The position numbers and the translations under genes are program-made. This document shows, one piece after another, positions 44,976 through 56,500 of a DNA stretch of 64,000 bases. The DNA is from Bombyx mori (Eukaryota > Arthropoda > Insecta > Lepidoptera > Bombycidae): NCBI RefSeq assembly GCF_030269925.1, contig NC_085121.1, positions 12,479,501 through 12,543,500 on the forward strand, given 5' to 3'. The notes under the pieces are model-generated. The model made no database searches and was not told where the DNA came from. It worked only from the letters and a program-made list of their open reading frames with translations. Positions within the stretch are counted from its first letter, which is position 1. Each line of letters opens with the position of its first letter.

Positions 44976-45222
44976 TGCTATATACTTTTGTATAAAATAA
45001 ACTTAAAACAAACTAAAGGAATCCGTCCGACGGGGGACACATCGAAGGAAAAACAAAATTGCTATTTTTATTTAATTACGAGCATTTTCATATTTATCTA
45101 CCTTTTAAACCTTCTCTGGACGTCCACAAATAATTCAAGACCAAAATTAGCCAAATCGGTCCAGCCGCTCTCGAGCTTTAGCGAGACTAACGAACAGCAA
45201 TTCATTTTTATATAGATAAGAC
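44976..45222 (+). repeat. RTE-like repeat (family F), 5'-truncated
   Basis: From 'tacttttgtataaaataaac' to 'gaacagcaattcatttttat' + atagat. It lacks the CTAGCTGACCCGGC start. Confidence 0.7.
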
Positions 45223-47283
45223 GTTAAAGAGTAAATTGATTAAAACATAAATGGAACCACATGAGAAACACCAGCTTTAAAATAATAAAGATGATCCAAA
45301 CAATCATGAAAATCGGTTCATCTAGAAAAAAAGTGTAAGGTATTTAACACACATAAAAACACCTACGTTTATTGATTATTGAATATGTTTTCGTTCTAAC
45401 AATCAATCTATAGTAAGATTGATTAAAAAACTATTTAACCATTGAACTTTCCTGGCTGATTTGGGCTATCGAAATATTCCCGATCAAATTGAATACGGTA
45501 AATTACATTAAATAAATTCTGCTGTAGACGTTAATATTGAACAAGTTTAATGTCCTTTGACTAATGGCAGAATAGTACAAAGGAGTAAACTTTATCACCC
45601 ACTAAATCACTAGTGTAATGATTTTATGATTTTACTCATACAAAGTAAAGTACCGTTTTTTTCTGCTGTGTTCTTTCAAACTAGAACTAAAATGAGATCT
45701 AATTATTCTCTTCGGTTTTCGGGACTCGTAGACGCAATTAAAAATACTTTTACGGTTTAATGTCGCTTTTTTTCTAATATGTACCTAATACGTAATACGT
45801 ACGTACTGTTATACGGAATTGAAAAAATAAATAAAGGATCGTAACTGCTGATGCTATTCGGGAAAGGTGATGATGAAAGGAAAGCTAGGAACCAGAGGGT
45901 ATCATAACAGTAGCTAATACGTATATCTAATACGAAGACGTATTGAAACAATAATAAAACTATGTCATGTCTCAAATTGGGCAAGAAATTAACTTAACAA
46001 TAGTTGAGCTGTAGGTTACTCTATCCAAAATAAAAGTGAATCTCAAATAAATATTTTAAACTATTAAAAAAACGCTTTTGTAGAAAATCCAACTAAAAAA
46101 TATAAAATAAATTTTAATGAATTTCAATTAAAAATAGTGTAAGAAAAAAATATTTTATTGTAAAAAAAGCGTGGGGTGCTTTACAGGATTTTTAATATTC
46201 AATTGTCATCGGTCCTTAATAAGTATGCCAAATTTTGAGGGGTCAAAATCATGTTCAAAGATTTCGTTACAAACATACATACATACGTCTGAAGCTAATA
46301 AAAGCGTATTAAAAAAAACAAATCCAAAGAAATAAATGTCATCGCCGTTGTTGCGTGGTCGGCGCCGAACGTTATTCGGTAATCAAATGTCAAGAACGTT
46401 TGCCACCCTTGCGGGGGTGTGGCGATCACTGACCTCGGAACAATGAAAAAAAAACTCGAGGACCGAGGGTTTTATTATGATGTAATTTAACCATTACATA
46501 ACGTAACAAAAGCTTAGTTTACTCGTTGGCGACTCTAGACAATTTTAGGGAAAACAACACAGGCAAAACATCTGTCATATATTGGATGTTTTGGTCAGTA
46601 GATCAATCAATACGCAGAATAATTGTTAACAAGCTCATTTAGTTTTTAAGAGCGATTTATAATTTACTAATGTTTATTTTCGCGCACCTTCTCAACATTA
46701 TTCTATTATTTAAATGCACTATTACAATATTATTGAAACTTCAAACTAATGTTTTGGTGTCTAATGCACCTTCTTCTTCTTATTATTATTATTTGTAGGT
46801 ATCGCTCTTGACAGAGTGGTTGTGATTATCACTTCAGGTGTTGGTGGTGAGCTTCACAATAATGGCCCGAAAAATCGAATAATGCCACATGAACCGTGAG
46901 TTTGTTCTATTCGTCTAAAAAATATGAATCAATCTTTGTATGCCAGTTTTGCTTCGTATAAAAAAAATTTGACAGCATCTGACAAACTGTGGTGACACAT
47001 CTGTCGTATATTCTACCAAGCAAAGCATTTATGTTACATCCAAATGAATTATAATTAAATTGCGTATTTGGAAATTTGGAAAACATATAAGAATGCGACA
47101 TTACAATTATCTGATTGTTCAAAAAACTAAATGAATTACTCAAAATCAATTCATCTTTATGCTGTAGACGATTTAACTCAGTTAAAATTACTGTCTTGAT
47201 TTAAAATTTACGAGTGAACAATTAATTTGACTAACGATATTTGCGATACCCTAGATGCATGGTTTGGTTTGACATGGTTAATA
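45223..47283. other. Non-coding stretch with one unassigned repeat block
   Basis: At about 46065-46290 the text 'agcgtggggtgcttt' with its upstream 'tagaaaa..aactaaaaaat' recurs at 57925-57995, marking an unnamed repeat that ends in 'ttacaaacatacatacatac'. The rest holds nothing recognisable; it includes the presumed promoter of the DCX gene. Confidence 0.35.
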
Positions 47284-50200
47284 ATGTCCAATCTACCCAA
47301 AATTCCTTGCACTCAAAGCGACTGGAAAACGATCGACATTTTTATATTCAACAACGGACAAGAATTTACGCCACCCAGAAAATATCACCTCCAAAGCGAG
47401 GAGCTAAACTGGTGGAACACTACGTTGAAGTCTTTAGCTAAATCACAGTATGGATCTTTGTAAGTAAAACTAGTTTAATCTAAATTTAGAATATGTATTG
47501 ACGAAATAGAAGTAGTCAATTATAATAATTTCTAAACTTTAAAGTGTGAGTAAGATTAAATAAAAGAACATATAAGCTATAGCTATAGCTATATTGTTAC
47601 ATAGCACTCTAGGAGAATAATAGCATTGAACGAGAATGAGAAGATGATGTTACTGAGCAACTTTACTGTTCCGGGTCTTAAATCCCAAAGAATAAATTTT
47701 TCTAAGGAACTACGTAACCCACATGAGTTCAAATTTAGCTTCTTTCGGTTTTAAAATAACATTATGTAATAGTAATTCATTGTTGTAACTTTTCATATCA
47801 TATTATTATAGATATTCAATGATTGATTTGTATACGGTACAAGGCGTGAAAATAGAAAACCCCCTACGACTATCCAACGGAGCTGCTTATGTTGCTGTGA
47901 AGCCCAAAGACTCGTTTGTAAATACCGGTTATGAAAAATATCTAGTTAAAGCTTCGAGGTATGACTTTCGGAACCAGACTATTTACTGGTAAACCAATGA
48001 ATTAATAAACGATAGATTCGATTTGTGTGTGTTTTTAGGTCTTGGGAAAAAAGTCAGGCAAGAAAAAATGGTCGTATTGAAAATAAAACAGGTAAAGAAC
48101 ATCAGATTGGCTTTTATAATACATTATTGTCACTATTTAAAAGAAAAGACTGATTAAATGCTTGTTTCTTTACAGAAGATATAGACGTGCTTGTTATTTT
48201 TCCAGAAAATAATATTTCTAATGACCTGTGTGAAGAACGGAAAATTGACTCTGTTGAAAACGTAAGTTTTTAATCTCATAGGACCGTACAAAGTTGATAT
48301 ACCCAATATAAAGTTTTGTAAAATTGTAGGTCAAAATAATAAATGATAGTAAATACACAACAAAGGTTTATCTAAATAACTTAAAAAATGGAACCAATAC
48401 AGGGAAACCAAATCAGAATAAAATAATAATGAAGTTAAAACGGGCAAATCCAGCATCACGTTTATTAGCTAAAAATAACAGTGTAAATAACAAAAGAGAT
48501 GTTTTAAATATATTGAAAAGAAACTCTAAGTTACCCATACAATCCTTTGAAAGGGGGTTCATACTGGCTAATTGTAATAAGAATCAGGTAAACAAATTAA
48601 GAGCAATTAAAAACCTCAACAAAAATAAAACTGCTGAAGTACCTCTAATTGACCACATGTCTACTCAAGATAAAACTACATCTACAACTCAATTAATGAA
48701 TATTAGTAACAAGAGCTTGATGACAGACGACAATTTAGCAAATGAAGAATATAACATTGGAAAAGACAAATCACAAAATTTTAACAACAATAAAAACATC
48801 CAAATACCATCTGGACTTGAAATCGATAAAGAAGAAAATGTTGAACACCGTGGAAAAACAATGGCAAAATCTAACAGCTTAGATACATCGAACGGCCAAT
48901 CGTATAAAGAAGCTATCACAGATCTTAAAGTGGCATCTACTAGTCTTATTCTCAGAAAGCCCGACATTCCTAATCACAAATCTAGTATAGAGAGTGTTAA
49001 TGCAGATTACAAGCCAAATATTGAGTATGTAACTTACGACCCTAGAGTCAATTTGGAGCCCCTTCAACGTAAATGTTTATCGAACAATCCAACAGCAGTT
49101 ATAGAGCAAGGTTCCCAAACTAATCTGAATGCAATTATTTTTCAAGACACACCGAAAGCTAATATGAATGTTGAAAAAGTATTAACAGAACATAATTCCC
49201 ATTTTGTTGTTTGTGAATATATCCTTGCTGTTCCACAGAACTCGAATGCTTGCTTTTGTGGCAATAACAAGAAGTATATTATTCTATTGCCGAGGAATAA
49301 GTAATGAAATATAAATTTTTTTCAACTTACTAAAATTATATTTCATATCCATTTCAATTTGTCGAAACAAACCATCGATTTTTCTTTTTACAGAAATTTT
49401 ACTGAATGTCAATCTAACATCTATGAAGAATCTCAACAAACTATGCCAGCCAAAAACTCAGTACAAAATTTAAATGATCTTAAAAATAATGAAACAAGCA
49501 TACATCAAATAAACATTACTGAGCCCAAAAATGAAGATATACCTACAGAAGATACACAAGTGATCAAACAGAATAACAAATCATCTGTACCTATTAATAA
49601 TGAAATACATTTTAAGGATACAACCATGACCGACAAACATATTTTTCAAAATCCTTTAAGTATATGTACACAAACTCAATGGTGTGGTGTATTGGTATGT
49701 TCAATGATAATTAATTTACAGTTAAATAATTACAGTGACTAGGATTTCGGAATATAAGTAAACACTAATGAATAAAATTGAAACAACCTGTGGATTATAT
49801 TTAAAATAATTTGAATACAGAGAGTGAAACAAACCTCCCATTACACAGAGGTTCAAACCATCTGAGAAACTATTGTTTTTGTAAATCCGAATAGTCAAAC
49901 GCTCCAAACCGACATCATTCTAATCTTATTTGGTGTTGAAGTTTTTTTTTGCCTACTTAAGCTGGTGGTCTTGAGAGACCATTTCAGCGTAACCTTAACT
50001 AGTAGGTGAGCTCACGGGGCCCAAACCGGGAGCGTTGGTAACACTGGTCCTAGCAAGAACAGTGCTTCGCAGAATCTACCACCGGATCGGAAACGCGACC
50101 CACTGAGAAGATCCGGCGAGAAACTCAGTGGGCATGTGTCTGTGGGTTAGTTTACTCGCCGAGCCCTTCGTCGCAACCGACGGGTTCGACGAGAACGATG

Positions 50201-50518
50201 ACCGGTGCTGAAGCTTGTAGTGGGTCTGTATAGGTAGGTAACGGCAATCTGCCTTCAAGTAAATTCAAAGGTTGACTTAGTATCTCAAACTTAATTAGAA
50301 ACAACAACCTTATTTCTGTTACTTTGTTCAAGATGGACTAGAGCAAAGTTGTCTATGAGCCTGTTTGTCCATTTATATCCTAAAAAATCATCAAGGATAA
50401 TTAATTGATTTTAACCTATTTTCTTTTGTAGTTGGAATCTAAATGTCACGAAGACGGACGATATTCATTACATTTTCCTGCTTTGGACATTATAAAGCGC
50501 TTTACAAATAAAACATAA
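47284..50518 (+). CDS. Doublecortin (DCX) domain protein, seven exons
   Basis: Exons: 47284-47459, 47812-47958, 48039-48091, 48176-48261, 48330-49300, 49394-49694, 50432-50518. Every junction has GT/AG ends and the phases match, giving 606 codons plus TAA. Residues ~17-105 carry a DCX domain: IFIFNNGQEF (basic NG turn), LYTVQG and NGAAYVAV, in the order and spacing of the family. DCX domains bind microtubules, so a microtubule-associated role is expected. The rest is Asn/Lys/Ser-rich and probably disordered, with a Cys-rich C terminus (CFCGNNKKY, CTQTQWCG). I chose the ATG at 47284; an open frame extends 19 codons upstream without ATG. Intron 6 holds a jockey fragment. Ortholog identity is not established. 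Confidence 0.8.
49943..50215 (-). repeat. Jockey-clade LINE 3' end (family B) in intron 6 of the DCX gene
   Basis: In reverse: poly(T), 'tgcctacttaagctggtggt', 'gtaggtgagctcacggggcc', CCGGCGAGAAACTCAGTG, then 'gacgagaacgatgaccggtg'. It is antisense to the host gene. Confidence 0.8.
50507..50512 (+). terminator. Polyadenylation signal AATAAA of the DCX gene
   Basis: AATAAA overlaps the last codons and lies just before the TAA at 50516-50518. Cleavage about 10-30 bases downstream would end the mRNA within or next to the last exon of the convergent gene. Confidence 0.6.
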
Positions 50519-50538
50519 TATTTTGTAATAATTTGTCA

Positions 50539-53500
50539 TTAGAGAATTAAAATGAGGATAATATATATTGGTATGGCTATAAAAGAAGCACTACTGAATG
50601 TAAAAAGTTGGTCTTCTTCATACATTTTCAGTTTTTTGGCAAGTAATATTTGACATTTATGGCTCAAATAACGGGTTTGTGCCTTTGTTATGTGTTTCAG
50701 AGTCGAAACAGGCATCTCCTGCAGTACCTGGAATGAAATGTGGAATTGGTAAGAAATTATGACGTAGGCACTTCTGAAGAATTAAATGTTTGGTGAAATG
50801 AATAAGAAACTTTATTGCTGATACAAAGTCAACTGACTGTTTTGAAGTCATCGTGGCTTAAAATTTAATACGCCCAGTTTACTCATATCGAGCGATGAAC
50901 CATGTCGGTGTTCAAATCCCGCAGGCAGATACCGATTTTTTAAAAAATTGAAATATGTGCTTTTGTCATCTTCACGAATGAATTCCAAAATTAATATGTA
51001 ACATCATGCAATAAAATCAAAGTGGCAAAAATTACAATTTGCGTAAATACTATACATAGTATGTGATTCAGTCTTCGAGCTAGTCTCAAGGGAACAACAG
51101 AATTTACGTTGTGACGTCATATGCAATAACAAATTACCACCAGGTTGGCCGTGAGCTCTCCTGACCAGCGACGAGAAAAAAAATAGAAACCATTGGTGAT
51201 CTCTCGTCATTTTCCATCGTTACATGATTGACGATGTCGATGGTTAAGTGTACTAATGATTTCTCAGTTCGGTCGTATTCAACTTACGTGCGGTGTGAAA
51301 CCAGACATCGCCTTAGGTTTTATCGCACTAAAATCCGTCCCGTCGAGCTCCATCAACAGCAATCCTAAATGAGACACATCACGGGCGCCCCAGCTAAACG
51401 ATTTACCATACACCTGTACAAAATTTACGAGTGTCTAAAATTACATATTACTTGAATTTAACCAGGCGCTTTTATATGTATATGTCATAGAGTTAGTAGG
51501 TACTTATTAACTCCATGGTATATGTTGAATAGTTACATACCAACTTTCCTTTGATATTTTTTTGACAAAGCAAAATAAGATCGAACCGTCCGTATTAGGA
51601 AGCTTAGCTTTTTTGTGGCTTTCATGTATGGGCATCAGCAAACTCCTTGAAGAAATGTCAACTGTGTAAAGATATCTCAAGTCGGAAGGCCTGATGGTAC
51701 AAGGCAACATCAACGTACACAGTGGTACCAGGTAGTTCGATTTCGGCTGTGGATCTTTTTTAATGGCTTTGGTAGACAGACGAGCTTACGACCGCCTGAT
51801 AGGGAGTGTTTACCGTCACTCATGGACGTCAGCAATCCCAGGGGCACAGCAAAATCGCTGCCTGCCGCCGAGTACTGAGACATCAAATACTGATGATAAA
51901 CAATAATTCGGCGGGGTAATCTCAAAAAAGAATATTTATGTAGTACATACGGTATAGAACACGGAACTAAACAACTGAATTTCTCGCCGGATCTTCTCAG
52001 TGTGCCGCGATTTCGATGCAGAAGTGATGCGAAGCACTGCTCTTGCTAGAGCCAGTGTTAACAATTTTCTCATTTTTGAGCCCATGAGCTCATCTGCCGA
52101 TCCGCGCGAAATTGGGAGAGCCCCTTAGACTACCAATAATTAGGTAGAAAAAAAACCAACTCAAGTCTCTCTTTTTGTTCCTACCTATGCTGATAGCCTT
52201 GACAGCCTGGCCACGGGACATTCGCCGATACGAATATTCGCGCGGTGCGAACGGCGAAGCGTCTAGCGACTAAAACAAGCGCATAGAAATGTACCTAACA
52301 AGCCACGCGCACCGGCGACCGGCGAAGCGACCGGCGAAATGTACCGAGCGAATCGCGCGATGCGGCGGGCGAGCAAAACAAATGCATGAATACGGACGGC
52401 GCGAGCCACGGAGTCGAGCGGTAGTCGCGGCGAATAGTGCAGTGATTAAATGAGTTTAGTTGTTTTCGCCGCGAAAAATTAACGCCGAATTTTTTTTATT
52501 TTTTATTTATTTTTTTATTTATATTTTTAAAGTCGTCGTGGCCTAACGGACGTCCGGTGCAATCGTGTTGAGCGATGTACCGGTGTTCGAATATCAGGCG
52601 GGTACCAATTTTTGTAATGAAATACGTACTCAACAAATGTTCACGATTGATTTCCACGGTGAAGGAATAACATCGTGTAATAAAAATGAAATCCTCAAAA
52701 TTATAATTTGCGTAATTACTGGTGGTAGGACCTCTTGTGAGTCCACACGGGTCGGTACTACCACCCTGCCTATTTCTGCCGTGAAGTAGTAATGCGTTTC
52801 AGTTTGAAGGGTGAGGCAGCCATTATAACTAGGAGTGGGTGATATAAATCGTATATAGATTCAATATCTATATATCGCAGCAATATCGTTGAATCCGATA
52901 TCGCCCCGCACGAAATCTATATATCGATATCAGCCGATACACGATATTGCTCGATGTGATGCGCATCGCCATATCGGACCGATTCGTGAATCGAAATCTA
53001 TATTTCGATATCAGCCGATACACGATATTGCTCGATGTGATGCGCATCGGCATATCGTACCGATTCGTTAATATCAGCAATATTCGTTTGGTTCGTATCG
53101 AATCGGCCAGAGTGAGTGAGCGCACGATAGGGATATCATGTGATGAATGAAACAGAAACAGGCATTATCCATACAATTGTAAACCTTATATTTAAGTCCA
53201 TATGTCTGTAGATTATTCTTAGCGTATCAGCAGGATACAATTTAGGAAAGAAGTTTCAACTTTCGACCCTAACTTGAATGCAGTATAGCCTATTTGCATC
53301 GTTGAATTTAATTTCACGCGCTTTGACCTTGAACTAGAATTTTTGGACAAGTGTTTATAAATACTTAAAAGTTTTTTGTGTTTGATTTTTAAAGTACACA
53401 TTTTTCTATTTTTAGTTGAATCCAAATAATTGAGTTTATTTCTTGTGTTTGTATTAAACTTTTGAAATCTACACTCTTTTGGTATATTTTGTAATTTTAA

Positions 53501-56500
53501 ATTAAGACATAAAATACTAAAAACTGAAAATAATGTAGCCAGTCCTAAGCCTGGTAAAAGCATGAAGGAAAGTTTTTTTGATATTTTTATTTTCATGTTC
53601 TTTTTGTTACTTTAAGATCATATTATAAATTGATATCAGAAAACCAACCGTATAACGTTGACTTAAATCTATATCTACTACGATATTATATCAGCGTATC
53701 GTTTCAAATCTCAAATATCATGAATCGAGAAAATCTACTAGCATCCATCAATATATAGATTCAGAAAATATATAGATTCAATATCCGATATTGATCCTCG
53801 ATATATAGATACGATTCGATACGAGGCAAAACCGATATTACCCACTCCTAATTATAACTATACTTGAGACCTTAGAACTTATATCTCAAGGTGGGTGGCG
53901 CATTTACGTTGTGGATGTCTATGGGCTCCAGTAACCACTTAACACAAGGTGGGCTGTGAGCTCGTCCACCCAGCTAAGCAATAAAAAAAAAATTGCTGAA
54001 ATACTAGCTAGACCAGCTATTTGGAAGTCTAGCCACCCAAAGTATTTCTCGTACTTCTTGTGGAATTCTCCATCTTTAGGTATACTCCGATTCTTATACA
54101 AATCATGTACTTCACAATATTTTCCAAATAATAGGTCCTGAACCAAAAAGCTATTAATTTGTAAGCAATATCGAGATAATTTCGATATTGACATTTCGCT
54201 GTCGGACTTCCTTACTAGTCGCGGCGGCGAACGTGAGTACCCGTGGCCTGCAAACGGTGCTGCGCGAATGGTCGCCTCGTCCACCGCTTCGCTGTTCGCA
54301 CCGCCGATCCCCGTGGCCAGGCCGTGAGAGGCTATTTCAGCTTCTCCTTGACGTGTAGGCGAGCTCACGGGGCACGGAGAAAACCGGAGTGTTGCTAACA
54401 CTGGCCCTAGCAAGAGCAGTGCCTCGCAGAATCTACCACCGGATCGGAAACGCAACCCATTGAGAAGATCCGGGGAGAAACTCAGTGGGCTGTGTCTATG
54501 GGTTAATTTACTCGACGAGCCCTTCGTCGCAAGCGACGGGTTCGGCGAGAACGGTGACCGATGCTTGAGGTACCTAAAGCACCGTTAATGGATCGGGAGG
54601 ATCCGTAATGACGTGCTTAGGGCGACGTCGACTGTTTACCATTCGGTCCACAGGATCGGGTTTGGATCTGTCAGACAAACCGCTCTCTGCTTCTGAATTT
54701 TTAAATCACTTCTTAAAACAACAATCGTAATATTGTTTGTTTCTCACCGTCAATACCTACCTGACTTCTGGTCATCTTTCCCAAGTAAAATCTTTTTTGT
54801 AGCGGGTCACACGCTCGTATGTGGGAAAATACCTGATTTTTGTCATCGAACATGTAATACAATCTGATTGATTAATAACGATAATTTTTGTTTCTAAAAC
54901 CACTTTACATTTCGAAACGCAAGTAAACTTTTATAAAAGTGTAAAAAAAATACGTTTCAGATTAAAATTGTTTGTGTGAAATATTTTTTTTTTTTTTATG
55001 ATTGAAGGATTACTGGTGGCCCGGAGGCCTTTCCAGTTTCACCAGGACACGTGGGCGAGCAAAGGCTCAGCCAGGAGAGGTGGGATTTGCTAACAGCTAC
55101 CCGAGCGCCTCCGAAGGAGACCTAACAGCTCAAGAGTAGCTGCTTCGCGAATGAATCTACTACCGGATCGGAATCGCGACCCGCTGAGAAGATCCGGCGA
55201 GAAACTCAGCGAGCTGATTCATGGGTTAGGTTGCACGGCGAACTTTTTGTCGAGTTCGACGAGTACGGTTACCGAGGTCCCTAAGCCTGCTTCTAGTGTT
55301 AGAGCTGAAGGCGTCTAATGCAAAGGTTATTGGATCTGATGGATCCGTAAGGACGTGTCTAGGGCGTCGACGGTGACTGGCTCCTGCGTGATCAGGATTC
55401 GGGGAGTAGTCAACGGCGGCAACGATAAGGCGATTATCATGACGCATAGCCTTATCGAAGTACCGTTCCGACGCTGACTTCATGTATTTCTGGATAGATT
55501 CGAGGCCCAGGTCATCGTGTAGGTCAACGTTCCTCACGAACCACGGAGCTCCGACGGCTAACCTGCAAAAGCGGGATTGTAAAGATTGGAGGGTGTCTAT
55601 GTGTGTGCGGGCCGCGTGAGCGAACACCACACTCGCGTAAGTCATGACGGTCCTAATGCAAGTTTTGTAAAGTGTCACCTTGTTCCGAAGGGACATTTTA
55701 CTCCGCTTACAGATCATGGGGTAGAGTCTACCGAGAATAAACGCGGCACGGTCACGGACTGATTTTATATGCGGGCGGAATGTCATCGATGCATCCAGGG
55801 TAACGCCCAGGTACTTTACCTTCCTGGCCCAGGGTATGGGTTGTCTAAAGAGAGTAATCGGGGGTGGTGTGAATTAATGTGAATCCAAGATTGCTTTCCT
55901 GCAGAAAAGGCAGTAAGAAGTACTTACAAGAAGTCCTGCCAGCATATGGTATGCCATTTGTGACGGTGTTATTTTCTTCATCATAGAGATCGTTCGTGAA
56001 TACAGATTAAATACCTATAACGTATATGACTGTATCCTTAGATACATTGGCACTTGCTATATACGTTTGGTTAATTGAATATACATTGTTAAGGTCAATA
56101 CTAATTCTTAAATAACGTTGAGAACTAACCTGACTTGATAATTGTAGATATGTAGTTTCTTGTATATTACGCATCAGCGGAAGCGCTATTCCACATAAAA
56201 GGTTATTCATTAAGTTCAAATATTTCGGCTTAGTCCAATTTGGGTTCAGTTCTATGTAGCGGTTCGCTATGACTCCGACCTGATCGCAGAACAATTAGAT
56301 ATATAAAAAAAAACGGAAAAAGAATGCTTGATTTATTCAAGATGACAGTCGCCTGTCTACCACCAGGCACAGCCGAAGAATTACCTAACTACATACCTGG
56401 AAACATTGCATTCTTCCACATACGGGTTCCAGAGTTTATTTTTACCACGTACCATTCGTCTAGACAAAATCCTTTTAATTTGTTTTTAGTAAGGAAGGAT

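Larger units (their letters stand above)
52206..54321. mobile_element. TIR element nested in jockey LINE, itself carrying a SINE
   Basis: The ends CCTGGCCACGGG and CCCGTGGCCAGG are perfect inverted copies. The flanks are ccttgacag (52197-52205) and ccgtgagag (54322-54330), each one mismatch from the family B consensus ccttgagag, giving a 9-bp duplication. (A 3-bp TGA duplication with longer termini is an alternative reading.) Without the inner SINE it is only about 660 bp, so it is non-autonomous. The left subterminal part is very CpG-rich with repeated 'ggcgaa' and 'gcgaccggcg'. The superfamily is unresolved. Confidence 0.65.
52170..54690 (-). repeat. Outer jockey LINE (family B) of a four-level nest
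   Basis: The 3' tip in reverse (ttgttcctacctatgctgat + agcctt) is at 52176-52205. The remainder resumes at 54322 (ccgtgagaggctatttcagc) and runs to about 54690, including part of the coding tail ('cagtcgac' region). The two halves join seamlessly if 52206-54321 and one target copy are removed. Confidence 0.75.

Noticed and set aside
50657..50851. 64-codon minus-strand ORF starting at 50851
   Set aside because: The true coding part is the last exon of the mesothelin-like gene (50539-50727), in another frame with an acceptor at 50728-50730.
52924..53069. CRISPR-like direct repeats
   Set aside because: There are two 81-bp tandem units inside a eukaryotic hAT element, without spacers or cas genes.
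52868..53150. Repetitive short proteins on both strands
   Set aside because: They are translations of the ATATCGAT-rich 81-bp tandem repeat in the hAT element.
53919..54455. 178-codon minus-strand ORF as a single gene
   Set aside because: It runs across a LINE tail, a TIR element arm and a SINE end; only the middle part looks coding, and it is reported as possible cargo.
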